From GCA-2689995 sp964529325 (lineage in GTDB: Bacteria; Fidelibacterota; Marinisomatia; SCGC-AAA003-L08; GCA-2689995), in contig CAZGWH010000066.1 of assembly GCA_964529325.1 (NCBI GenBank), positions 1 to 11,011 of the forward strand: a stretch of 11,011 nucleotides of DNA, in the 5' to 3' direction. Of the stretch, positions 1 to 7,128 are shown piece after piece (position 1 is the stretch's first letter; every line of letters begins with the position of its first letter). The notes under the pieces were generated by a model, which saw only the letters and a list, made by a program, of their open reading frames with translations, ran no database searches and was not told the DNA's origin. The position numbers and the translations under genes are program-made.

Positions 1-2
1 GC

Positions 3-65
3 TCAAAAGAAATGAATTGGCAATACACTACAATGCCTGTTGGTGGATTTATACTAGAGTTTTAA
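3..65 (+). CDS. C-terminal end of an unidentified protein (5' end outside window)
   Basis: Reading frame 3 is open from the left edge to a TAA at 63-65 and encodes about 20 residues ending in PVGGFILEF. The other two + frames here give either an immediate stop or an implausible sequence. The next gene begins 22 bp further on in the same direction, so the two could be co-transcribed. The tail is too short to assign to a family, and I do not recognise it. That it is the end of a real gene is inferred from its natural-looking composition and its position. Confidence 0.5.
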   Translation, partial: SKEMNWQYTTMPVGGFILEF

Positions 66-87
66 TAAAATCAAATTATTATAATAA

Positions 88-417
88 ATGAAATTTAAAA
101 TGAGTACAAATATTGCTATACGAACAAAAAATATTGATAAAGCAAAAGTATTTTATTCAGAATTTCTTGGGTTTTCAGTAAATGACCATACCCCTACAGA
201 GTTAGAATTAGATGCAAACCCAATGACACTATATGTAATTGAAGATAATAATTCATCCAGTCCAATAATGGAATTATATGTAAATGATTTAGAAAAAGCT
301 AAAAAAAAATTAATTTCAAAAGGATGTAAAATATTAAAATGGGAAGGTTGGGGGAAAGATTGTTATGTTCAAGATCCCTTTGGTGTAATATTTAATATTT
401 GGGAAGAAAAAAAGTAA
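88..417 (+). CDS. VOC (glyoxalase/bleomycin-resistance fold) family protein
   Basis: A 109-residue protein with one vicinal-oxygen-chelate module. The N-terminal strand-helix (NIAIRTKNIDKAKVFYSEFLGF, about residues 8-29) matches the usual opening 'I.V.D...A..FY...LGF'. The second half has VNDLEKAKKKLISKG (about 65-79) and the closing block YVQDPFGVIFNIWE (about 93-106), whose terminal Glu sits where VOC enzymes often hold a metal ligand. The usual first-strand His/Gln ligand is not obvious, so metal binding is uncertain. VOC proteins include lyases, dioxygenases and drug-binding proteins, and no substrate can be named here. There is no clear Shine-Dalgarno. An alternative ATG at residue 5 (100-102) is equally plausible and would start the protein at MSTNIAI. 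rmuC follows 20 bp downstream on the same strand. Confidence 0.85.
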   Translation: MKFKMSTNIAIRTKNIDKAKVFYSEFLGFSVNDHTPTELELDANPMTLYVIEDNNSSSPIMELYVNDLEKAKKKLISKGCKILKWEGWGKDCYVQDPFGVIFNIWEEKK

Positions 418-426
418 ATTAATAAA

Positions 427-432
427 AAGGAA
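427..432 (+). promoter_or_regulatory. Ribosome binding site of rmuC
   Basis: AAGGAA lies 5 nt before the ATG at 438 in the 20-bp gap after the VOC gene. It supports the rmuC start at 438, which places a membrane anchor at the extreme N-terminus. Confidence 0.6.
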
Positions 433-437
433 TTAGA

Positions 438-1652
438 ATGACTGAATCTATAATATCAATTATTGCATTAATAATTGGTTTATTTCTAGGTTGGGTATTA
501 AAATCAAAATCGACTCCTAAGCAAATAGATAATTCTACAGAATTAAAATTATTAAATAAACAATTAATTGAATCTGAAAAACGAGAAAGTGTTTCAAATA
601 CAAAAGTTGAAGAATTTTCAAGGCGATATGATGAAGAAAAAAGTCGGTTGGAAAAAATTCAATCTGATATGGAAAATAGCTTTAAAGCATTAGCCTCAGA
701 TATTGCAAAAGGAAATTCTGAAGTATTTTTAAAAATGGCAAGTGATAAATTTAGTGTTCTCAAAGATTCTTCTGAAAAACATTTAGATGAAAAGAAAAAG
801 TTAATTGATCAAAGTCTTGAAGGAATGAATCTAAAATTAGAAACAATTTCAAAACAATCTACTGAATTAAAAACTTCATTAGAAGAAAATAAAACAGAAA
901 CAGAAAAGCTGAGAGATACGACTGGGAAATTGAGAGAAATTTTATCATCCTCTCAAAGAAGAGGTCAATGGGGTGAGCGAATGGTTGAAGATATTCTTAA
1001 TTTTATTGGATTAGTTGAACATATAAATTATAAAAAACAAGTAATGGTTGAAACAGGTGAAAAACCCGATTTTACCTTTTATTTACCCAAAGAAAAAGTC
1101 CTAAATATGGATGTAAAATTTCCATTGACCCATTATGAAAACTATATGGATTCAGAAAATGAAAATGAAATGGAAAATGAAAAAATAGCATTTTTGAAAG
1201 ATGTAAAAAACCATGTGAAGGCTGTTGCATCTCGTACATATATTGACACTGCTTCAGGGACATTAGATTATGTGATGTTATTTATACCAAATGAATCCAT
1301 TTATGGGTTTATTAATAAAGAGAAGCCAGAGCTGATAAATTATGCCTTAGAAAACAGAGTTTTACTTTGCTCACCACTTACATTATATGCAGTTCTTTCT
1401 TTAATCCATCAAGCAACACGAAATTTTGCCATGGAAGAAAAAGCGACAGAAGTATTAAAATTATTGGAGACATTTAGAGATCAATGGCAAAAATATATAG
1501 AAAAAATGACGACCTTGGGAAATAGTATTGATTCTGCAAAAAGAAATTACGATCAATTGGTATCTACTCGAGCAAATCAATTAGAAAAACCATTAAAAAG
1601 AATTGAAGAATTATCTCAATCATATAACCAATTAGAAATGATTGATAAATAG
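438..1652 (+). CDS. rmuC: DNA recombination protein RmuC homologue
   Basis: A 404-residue protein with RmuC-family architecture. It has an N-terminal membrane segment (about residues 4-22, rich in Ile/Leu/Gly), a long charged heptad-like coiled coil (about 30-165), and the conserved RmuC domain (about 165-385). Family blocks visible are RGQWGE (175-180), KPDFTFYLP with D211, MDVKFP (D225, K227), the SRTYIDTASGTLDYVMLFIPNE region, and a C-terminal ATRNFAMEEKATEV helix. The E...D...DxK spacing fits the PD-(D/E)xK nuclease-like fold proposed for this family. E. coli RmuC limits inversion at short inverted repeats, but its biochemical role is poorly defined, so the nuclease function here is inference. 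The length is near that of typical family members. The gene converges on the M1 peptidase gene with only 13 bp between stop codons. Confidence 0.93.
   Translation: MTESIISIIALIIGLFLGWVLKSKSTPKQIDNSTELKLLNKQLIESEKRESVSNTKVEEFSRRYDEEKSRLEKIQSDMENSFKALASDIAKGNSEVFLKMASDKFSVLKDSSEKHLDEKKKLIDQSLEGMNLKLETISKQSTELKTSLEENKTETEKLRDTTGKLREILSSSQRRGQWGERMVEDILNFIGLVEHINYKKQVMVETGEKPDFTFYLPKEKVLNMDVKFPLTHYENYMDSENENEMENEKIAFLKDVKNHVKAVASRTYIDTASGTLDYVMLFIPNESIYGFINKEKPELINYALENRVLLCSPLTLYAVLSLIHQATRNFAMEEKATEVLKLLETFRDQWQKYIEKMTTLGNSIDSAKRNYDQLVSTRANQLEKPLKRIEELSQSYNQLEMIDK
1155..1184 (+). repeat. Short in-frame hexamer repeat inside rmuC
   Basis: Five consecutive GAAAAT-like hexamers (units: gaaaat, gaaaat, gaaatg, gaaaat, gaaaaa) encode a Glu/Asn-rich stretch at about residues 240-249. 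It lies between the DVKFP block and the following conserved helix, a surface loop in the family. Unit changes by slippage would stay in frame. It may simply reflect low-complexity AT-rich coding. Confidence 0.5.
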
Positions 1653-1665
1653 AAAATAAACGAAG

Positions 1666-3657
1666 TTATTTAATCCAATTTAGTGGTGAACTAGGGGTTT
1701 CATGATTCCCTTTTGCAATATTATTTCCGTGATTAAATACTAAATAGCCATATTTTCCATAGTGTGGTACTTTGCGAGCTAATGGTGTAAGCTCATTAGG
1801 TTGTTTTGAAAATATAACCAATCCGGGATGACCATTTTCATGTTCAAATGCCCAGACAACACTATTTTCATTCATATCAAAAGAATTATCATAGATTTTT
1901 AAAGTCTCATTCACTTTGATATTTTTCAAAATTTCAGGTAACACTCCTAAATAAATAATAGGAGCATTAGGGATTGGTGTATTTGGAGTTAAAACTTGTG
2001 GAATATTTTCTTCAGAAATATATCCATTAAATGATTCAACTAATTTATTCCACTTATCACTTTTTTCAGGAACAATAAAATTAAATGAAGATTCACTTAG
2101 CAATTGTCGAATAGTCATATCCAATTCTTCTGGATGAAGCTTTCTCATTAAATGATATTCTGGATCAATTGTAAGTTCTTTCAATCCATCTGTATTCATG
2201 TAGGTCATTTCAGAATTTGAATAAATTGTGTCTGTGAAAATATTACCATTATTGGTAGTTGCTTTAATTGGAATCCACAATGGTTTTACATGTTCAGATT
2301 GCACTACATATAAGGAGTCATTCTTTTCAATTAGTGAGATTAATGGTACTCCGGGATTCCCAACCCAAGCCTTTTGAAATTCTGTTAATTCTTTTCCACT
2401 TACATTTTCAAATGCATCAATAAATTCAGTCCAAGTTCCAAAATTCCATTGTTCATTTTTTATAACTGATTGCAATGCTTTAATAAATGAATCATGTCCA
2501 ATATATTCTTCTATCATGTGGAAAATCATAGCCACTTTTCCATATCCTATTGAACGAGAAGCCATATCGGTTCTGCTTTGAAATTTAGATGGTGAAAAAT
2601 CATTTTGGTCATTTACATATACTGAGTAATCTTTTAAAATATCTTTTCGATATTGTTTACCAAATATTGGACTTCGATTTTGTTTATACAAATAATCAGC
2701 TTGGTAGGTTGTTAAGCCCTCGCACCAATTTCCACCATCACCCACATTGACCGAATTACCCCACCAATTATGCAATACTTCATGGCCCAATGAAGTGAAA
2801 ACGATAAATGGTAAATGAATGACAGAACGACCTAACACAGTATATGATGGCATTCCATAACCTGTTGGAAAAAAGTTTTCAACTACTGCAAATTTAGAAA
2901 AGGGATACGGAGATAGCATTTCAGAATACATATCAACATATTCCATACTTTTTTGAAGGTAATCATTAGCAAGGGATGAATCTTCGGGGAAAAAGTAGGC
3001 GTAGAATTCAATATCATTATGAATTTGTTTTTGCACACTCCACTTTGCTGCAGTAATAAAAATCCCTTCAACTGGATGTAATGTTTTAAATTCAGTTATA
3101 ATGATTTCTGTTTCGTTTGAATTTAACACTTCGCCTTCAGAAACAGCAGACCATCCTTCCGGTAGATTTACAGATGTTGTAAAATAAACCAATTCTTCAC
3201 TTGCTATAGGGTAGTATCCTGCACTTGGAGAAAGAAAAACTCCTTCATTTGAAATTGTTGCATTTATTTCCATGGCTATTTTTTCACGACTAAAATTGGT
3301 ATCCTCAGTATCTTGAAATAAAACACCCTCATACTGAATTTCAATGGTTGTAATATTTTTAGCAAACCACCCTCGTTTTACAGTGTACTTTGTAAAATTT
3401 TCACCAAAGTCTTCATCAGCTTCCAATGTTGAGAACGATTTTTCCTTTCCATTTATAGAAACAGATTTAATATTTAGTTGGTTTGACAAATGAAATTCCC
3501 ACACTTTAGAATTAGTTTCTATTACAAAAGAATCAGACACATTAATTCCATGTGTTTTAGGTTCAATATTTAGATTGATATTGTGTTTGTGAATTTTACT
3601 AGAACCAAAAATTGTTGCCAATGAGATGAAAAATAATAATATTGTATTTTTGGTCAT
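1666..3657 (-). CDS. Secreted M1-family-like zinc metallopeptidase (gluzincin)
   Basis: A 663-residue protein with an N-terminal signal peptide (about residues 1-20; Lys then a Leu/Ile/Phe core), so it is exported. An N-terminal beta-rich region (about 25-240) resembles the M1 N-domain. The catalytic region has GYGMPSY (266-272) where classical aminopeptidases carry GxMEN, then HEVLH (H292, E293, H296) and the third zinc ligand E313 in NWCEGLTTY. IGYGKVAM (Tyr372) matches the transition-state tyrosine block. The gap between the second His and Glu is 16 residues, against 18 in canonical M1 enzymes. The C-terminal part (about 520-663), with the PHYGKYGYLVF block, is a separate domain of unknown role. 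The lost GAMEN motif makes classical exo-aminopeptidase activity uncertain. The start is supported by AAGAGGT just upstream. Confidence 0.88.
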   Translation of the reverse strand: MTKNTILLFFISLATIFGSSKIHKHNINLNIEPKTHGINVSDSFVIETNSKVWEFHLSNQLNIKSVSINGKEKSFSTLEADEDFGENFTKYTVKRGWFAKNITTIEIQYEGVLFQDTEDTNFSREKIAMEINATISNEGVFLSPSAGYYPIASEELVYFTTSVNLPEGWSAVSEGEVLNSNETEIIITEFKTLHPVEGIFITAAKWSVQKQIHNDIEFYAYFFPEDSSLANDYLQKSMEYVDMYSEMLSPYPFSKFAVVENFFPTGYGMPSYTVLGRSVIHLPFIVFTSLGHEVLHNWWGNSVNVGDGGNWCEGLTTYQADYLYKQNRSPIFGKQYRKDILKDYSVYVNDQNDFSPSKFQSRTDMASRSIGYGKVAMIFHMIEEYIGHDSFIKALQSVIKNEQWNFGTWTEFIDAFENVSGKELTEFQKAWVGNPGVPLISLIEKNDSLYVVQSEHVKPLWIPIKATTNNGNIFTDTIYSNSEMTYMNTDGLKELTIDPEYHLMRKLHPEELDMTIRQLLSESSFNFIVPEKSDKWNKLVESFNGYISEENIPQVLTPNTPIPNAPIIYLGVLPEILKNIKVNETLKIYDNSFDMNENSVVWAFEHENGHPGLVIFSKQPNELTPLARKVPHYGKYGYLVFNHGNNIAKGNHETPSSPLNWIK

Positions 3658-3660
3658 TTT

Positions 3661-3667
3661 ACCTCTT
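3661..3667 (-). promoter_or_regulatory. Ribosome binding site of the M1-like peptidase gene
   Basis: On the minus strand AAGAGGT precedes the ATG at 3657 by three bases (AAA). It supports this start, which also gives the complete signal peptide. Confidence 0.6.
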
Positions 3668-3714
3668 ACTTTCCCTAATATTGCCTAAATTGAAGAGATA
3701 AATTTACTATCTTC

Positions 3715-3942
3715 CTAAATAATATTTTTATAAGATTTTTCATTTTGAATGATATGGTCATAAAATCTAGGTTGCCAAGTAAATTTTGCGTTGTGGGTTT
3801 TATGGATTTCAAAGATGGCCCGACCTATATACCACCAGTAGATTATAACGAAATATAAACCAGGACTTGAATAATCCCAATGTTTTAAATGGGTGGATTT
3901 TATATGGTATTTATTTTGGTATTTGGTATTTGAGAATAATAT
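3715..3942 (-). pseudogene. Remnant of a REP-associated (Y1/IS200-like) tyrosine transposase
   Basis: The minus strand is open for about 75 codons from directly after the permease stop to a TAG at 3715-3717, with no ATG or GTG start. Near its beginning it reads HLKHWDYSSPGLYFVII, matching the N-terminal block of RAYT/Y1 transposases ('RLK.YDYS.PGLYFVTICT'). It then passes directly into FTWQPRFYDHIIQNEKSY, the family's conserved C-terminal block. The stretch between these, which normally carries the HUH metal-binding motif and the catalytic Tyr region (roughly 100 residues), is absent. The gene is therefore internally deleted, has no start and cannot be active. Base composition is less AT-rich than the adjoining permease (24 of 60 G+C at 3781-3840 against 10 of 60 at 4081-4140), consistent with an acquired element. 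Family assignment rests on remembered motifs. Confidence 0.78.
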
Positions 3943-5070
3943 TTAATTTGTTGGAATATTTTTACGGTAAAAATTCCAAGTTGCAAAATAAATTAACCCA
4001 CTTATAATTATTGAAAATAATGTTCTTTGAGTAAGTAAATATTTCCAAAAGGAACCTAAAATATTAACATCATTTGTACCTAAATTAGAAATTTCACTTA
4101 TTAAATTTTGTTCAATAAACATTTGTTCAATTGCATTAAAAATATATGAAACTTGTAAAATAATATCATTTTGCTCAAAAACAACCATAAGTGTAATACT
4201 TAAAAGAATTGGTAAACCTACACCAATAATTAATGGACGATTTTTCACAATGGATGAAACTAACATTAAAAATAGAATTAATGGACTAATCCAAATTAAT
4301 GTCACAATTTGATAAATAATTAAATCAATGAATAAATCAACCTTATTAATTTGATTTAGTGGAATAGAAATTATATCCCAGAAATTACCACTCACAATTC
4401 TGACCGCAAATTGTGCATATATAAGTAGAATTATTAACATTATGGTTGTTAAACCAATAATGCCAATACTCCCTGCTTTTAGTTTAGAAAATAAAACTAA
4501 ATGGTCGCCTATCGGAAGACTTCTAAAATAAAGTGTACTATTATTTGATCGTTCTTTATAAATAGAATCTGAAAAATAAAATAATGCGATAAACAAAACA
4601 AATAATTGAATTATTACAAATCCAGTCAAAATACCAAAGCTTAAACCTGATAAAATATCTGGTTTAAAAATTTTATTAATATCAGTAATTTTTATATTTT
4701 CATCTGTTTTTATTACTTCAATAAACTTATTTAATTCACTTTCAGAATTACCTTGAATAACAAATTCTTCATTACTTATACCTAATGAATCTGTACTATT
4801 AAATGAATATTGAATTGAAAGATTTTCAAACTCTTCAATTTTATTTTGTATAATTGATGAATTTATATTTGAATTATTTTGGAGATCAATTGTAACTGAA
4901 AATAAATTTTTATTAAATATTTGACGATCTTTCATTGATAATTCGTCACTTATACGCTTAATTGGAATTAATGTTAATATTAAAATAAATGAAAAACCAC
5001 CAATTAGCCATAGAATAGCAGATTTCCATTCCCACCATTCTCGTTTAAGTAAAGTTAATAATTCGCTCAT
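3943..5070 (-). CDS. ABC-2 type transporter permease of a YtrA-regulated operon
   Basis: A 375-residue integral membrane protein with six predicted transmembrane helices at about 17-36, 141-168, 199-222, 245-274, 278-298 and 350-368. A hydrophilic loop of about 100 residues (37-140) between the first two would face the periplasm. The amphipathic start MSELLTLLKREWWEWKS resembles the interfacial coupling helix of ABC-2 permeases. It is the third gene of the operon, and its ATG overlaps the ATPase stop by 4 bp (ATGA at 5067-5070), implying translational coupling and a fixed partner. The permease presumably dimerises and works with that ATPase as an exporter. In related ytr-type operons the role is response to cell-envelope-active compounds, but the substrate here is unknown. 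The sequence is very AT-rich. Confidence 0.85.
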   Translation of the reverse strand: MSELLTLLKREWWEWKSAILWLIGGFSFILILTLIPIKRISDELSMKDRQIFNKNLFSVTIDLQNNSNINSSIIQNKIEEFENLSIQYSFNSTDSLGISNEEFVIQGNSESELNKFIEVIKTDENIKITDINKIFKPDILSGLSFGILTGFVIIQLFVLFIALFYFSDSIYKERSNNSTLYFRSLPIGDHLVLFSKLKAGSIGIIGLTTIMLIILLIYAQFAVRIVSGNFWDIISIPLNQINKVDLFIDLIIYQIVTLIWISPLILFLMLVSSIVKNRPLIIGVGLPILLSITLMVVFEQNDIILQVSYIFNAIEQMFIEQNLISEISNLGTNDVNILGSFWKYLLTQRTLFSIIISGLIYFATWNFYRKNIPTN

Positions 5071-5921
5071 ACTTTTTCTCCCATTATAGCAACAAATATA
5101 TCTGAAATTGATGGTTTACTAATTTGACCATATTTATCAATTTTTGATTGTTCTATATTTTTTAATAAAAAATATATACTCCCCAATATTTTTTGTTCAC
5201 TGAGTGGATTTAATTTCCGAATATCATTTGCATTTTTTTCATTTACTGAAATTGATGAATATTTTTGATGAAGATTTTCAATTGAATCGGATAAAATTAT
5301 TTCTCCTTTACGAATAAAAATAACATCGCTCAAAATATGTTCAATCTCTTCAACTTGATGTGTGGATATAAAAACAGATCGAGTTTCGTTAAAATAATCT
5401 TCTAAAATGGAATTATAAAATTGTTTTCGAAATAAAATATCAAGTCCATGAGTTGGTTCATCGAGTACTAAAAATTGTGTATCAGTTGATAAAACCAATG
5501 CTAAATGCAGTTGAGTTTTCATACCCTTTGATAGCGTTCCGACTTTTTGGTTTAATCTAATATTCGTCTTAGATAATTGTTCATTACACTTTTCTATGTC
5601 GAATTTAGTATTAATCTGATGTTGAAATTCTAATGCCTGCCTCACTTTCATCCATGGTGGAATTACTGGAACATCATGAATAATACCGATACTTTTCATT
5701 AATTCCGCTCGAGATAATTTAGTTTCGCGCCCAAATATCGAAATATTCCCCTCATATTCAATTAATCCTGTTAATGCTCTCAGCATTGTTGTTTTTCCTG
5801 ATCCATTCGGGCCAATTAATCCAACAATTTTCCCTGGATTTATCGTTAAATTAATTTGATTTAGAGCCTTTAGTTGCCCAAATAATTTATTTAAATTTTG
5901 AATTTCTACAATTGGATTCAC
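5067..5921 (-). CDS. ABC transporter ATP-binding protein (YtrB-like)
   Basis: A 284-residue cytoplasmic ATPase with a complete nucleotide-binding domain: Walker A GPNGSGKT (37-44), signature LSKGMKTQ (130-137, a variant of LSGGQ), Walker B FLVLDEP (150-156), D-loop HGLD (158-161) and the H-loop His188 in STHQ. The usual Q-loop glutamine is not evident; the segment reads GIIHDVPVIPPW (79-90), with Asp83 near that position, a substitution that is not rare in this subgroup. The last 60-70 residues form a variable C-terminal extension. The gene overlaps the regulator upstream (ATGA at 5918-5921) and the permease downstream (ATGA at 5067-5070), so the three are probably made from one message. It would power the permease, most likely for export. 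Confidence 0.93.
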   Translation of the reverse strand: MNPIVEIQNLNKLFGQLKALNQINLTINPGKIVGLIGPNGSGKTTMLRALTGLIEYEGNISIFGRETKLSRAELMKSIGIIHDVPVIPPWMKVRQALEFQHQINTKFDIEKCNEQLSKTNIRLNQKVGTLSKGMKTQLHLALVLSTDTQFLVLDEPTHGLDILFRKQFYNSILEDYFNETRSVFISTHQVEEIEHILSDVIFIRKGEIILSDSIENLHQKYSSISVNEKNANDIRKLNPLSEQKILGSIYFLLKNIEQSKIDKYGQISKPSISDIFVAIMGEKV

Positions 5922-6295
5922 GATTTAATTTCCTTACTTATAATTGATATTTGTTTTTTTAAGTCAGAAAGCGAAATTCCTAATAGCTTGGCATTTTTTA
6001 TAACTTTTACTAAATCGTTATTAAGAAATTTATTTTTTCGTTCTTCTTGTAATTTGTTGAAAGTTCCGACCTTTATTTGCATTCCCAATCCTCTTTTTTT
6101 CTCCAGAATACCCTCCTCAACAAGTGTTTTAATTGTATTCATTACTGTATTTGGATTGAGTTCAAATTGTGAAGATAATTTGCGAATAGATGGAATAAAT
6201 TCACCTTCTTTTAAATTTCCATTTAAAATCGATTGGCGAATTTCTTCTGCGAGTTGCAGGAAAATTGGTTTATCAGTATTAAAATGTAATGTCAT
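5918..6295 (-). CDS. GntR-family transcriptional regulator, YtrA subfamily
   Basis: A 125-residue protein with an N-terminal winged helix-turn-helix (about 9-75). It shows PIFLQLAEEIRQSI, then G-x-F-I-P-S-I-R-K-L (31-40), the recognition helix region NPNTVMNTIKTLVEEG (47-62) and the wing RGLGMQIK (68-75). The C-terminal tail is only about 50 residues and helical, as in YtrA-type members, which lack the large effector domains of FadR or HutC types and use the tail for dimerisation. It is the first gene of the operon with the ABC ATPase and permease, and probably represses that operon. A palindrome 11 bp upstream of the start is the likely operator. No Shine-Dalgarno is visible. The inducer is unknown. 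Confidence 0.92.
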   Translation of the reverse strand: MTLHFNTDKPIFLQLAEEIRQSILNGNLKEGEFIPSIRKLSSQFELNPNTVMNTIKTLVEEGILEKKRGLGMQIKVGTFNKLQEERKNKFLNNDLVKVIKNAKLLGISLSDLKKQISIISKEIKS

Positions 6296-6305
6296 ATATT
6301 TCGTC

Positions 6306-6333
6306 TTAGTGTACTACTGTAGTATAACACTAA
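6306..6333 (-). promoter_or_regulatory. Probable operator of the GntR-ABC operon
   Basis: A compound inverted repeat: outer arms TTAGTGT (6306-6312) and ACACTAA (6327-6333) are perfect complements, and nested inside is a perfect TACTAC-T-GTAGTA (6312-6324). The outer arms are separated by 14 bp. It ends 10 bp before the GntR start codon and overlaps a plausible -10 box, which is where an autorepressor should bind. From memory, the B. subtilis YtrA site has AGTGTA half-sites about 13 bp apart, which this resembles. Symmetry is seen directly; binding by this regulator is inferred. Confidence 0.7.
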
Positions 6334-6349
6334 ATCAATATATGATAAA
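6321..6349 (-). promoter_or_regulatory. Candidate promoter of the GntR-ABC operon
   Basis: On the minus strand TATACT (6321-6326) is a good -10 match, with TTTATC (6344-6349) as a weak -35 (three of six) at 17 bp spacing. The -10 lies within the palindromic operator, so repressor binding would block RNA polymerase. The predicted leader is only about 20 nt. The sigma consensus for this lineage is assumed to be standard. Confidence 0.4.
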
Positions 6350-6355
6350 ATGAAA

Positions 6356-7069
6356 TTATTTTATTGCAGTAAAAAGACTTGTAACACCAAAAGTTAAATC
6401 TTCACAGTGAGGATGGTTAAAACCGATTGAATTCATTAATTTCAGCATTTCCTTTCGGTTAAGAAAGTTTTGAACGGATTCAGGAAGATAGCGATATGCA
6501 TCAGATCTAGCGAAAAATGCACCAATTCGGGGTAAAATATATTTAAAATAAAATTGATATATTGATTTAAATATTTTAGATTCAGGTTCTTGAAATTCCA
6601 AAATAGCACAAATACCACCAGGTTTTAATACTCGATAAAATTCTGACATTGCTTGTTCAAAATGACCAATATTTCTAAATCCATACGAAATAGTAAGCGC
6701 ATCAAAAACATTATCTTCAAATGGTAGATTCTCACCATCCCCTTGGACAAATGAAAACTTATCACTCACTTTTTTATTGATTGATTTTTGTCGTGCATGT
6801 TTAACCATATTAAATGAATAGTCTAGTCCAATGATTTTCACATGATGATGTTTTAGGATTGCAAATCCAACATCACCTGTTCCTGTAGCTACATCTAAAA
6901 CAGATTGATTATTTTTCAATTTTAATCGTTTTACTAACATTCGACGCCAATATAAATCTATCCCTAAGCTGAGTAAGTGGTTTAAAAAATCATATTTGCC
7001 TGATATGTCATCAAACATTTTTTGGACAAATTTCTTTTTATTGTCACCACGATGTAAAAATTCATTCAT
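6356..7069 (-). CDS. menG: Demethylmenaquinone methyltransferase (UbiE/MenG)
   Basis: A 237-residue SAM-dependent methyltransferase that methylates the naphthoquinone ring of demethylmenaquinone in the last step to menaquinone. In organisms that also make ubiquinone the same enzyme (UbiE) acts on the benzoquinone precursor. Visible motifs are the N-terminal UbiE signature KYDFLNHLLSLGIDLYWRR (25-43), SAM motif I VLDVATGTGD (57-66), Asp83 in GLDYS for the ribose, GDGENLPF (110-117), SYGFRN (128-133), and the second signature RVLKPGGICAILEF (146-159). Length is typical. It is divergent from menF/menD, which places three menaquinone genes together and makes the MenG role more likely than ubiquinone synthesis. 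The GntR-ABC operon starts 60 bp downstream on the same strand. No clear Shine-Dalgarno precedes the ATG. Confidence 0.95.
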   Translation of the reverse strand: MNEFLHRGDNKKKFVQKMFDDISGKYDFLNHLLSLGIDLYWRRMLVKRLKLKNNQSVLDVATGTGDVGFAILKHHHVKIIGLDYSFNMVKHARQKSINKKVSDKFSFVQGDGENLPFEDNVFDALTISYGFRNIGHFEQAMSEFYRVLKPGGICAILEFQEPESKIFKSIYQFYFKYILPRIGAFFARSDAYRYLPESVQNFLNRKEMLKLMNSIGFNHPHCEDLTFGVTSLFTAIK

Positions 7070-7128
7070 AAAATTTGTTATAAAATCTGTTTATTGTGAA
7101 ATTTCAAGAGGGTTAAATTTAAACTTAA

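Noticed and set aside
1072..1263. 63-codon minus-strand open frame inside rmuC
   Set aside because: It is a shadow of the conserved rmuC core, with a His/Phe-rich translation typical of reverse reading of Lys/Glu codons.
1654..1671. AAATAA/TTATTT inverted repeat between the rmuC and peptidase stop codons
   Set aside because: The stem is six A/T pairs only with no adequate T run, and it extends into the peptidase stop. It is expected by chance in such AT-rich DNA and is not supportable as a bidirectional terminator.
2883..3071. 62-codon minus-strand open frame inside the M1-like peptidase
   Set aside because: It is an out-of-frame shadow on the same strand as the peptidase and has no recognisable motif or ribosome site.
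3943..6295. GntR-ATPase-permease operon as a novel defence or antibiotic-production system
   Set aside because: The order, overlaps and protein families match the known ytrA-B-C type of regulator-transporter operon, and no extra unknown gene is present.
5898..6353. 151-codon open frame on the + strand opposite the GntR gene and operator
   Set aside because: It lies antisense to a well-supported gntR gene, its translation is a Phe/Ser/Ile-rich shadow without family motifs, and its end runs through the palindromic operator.
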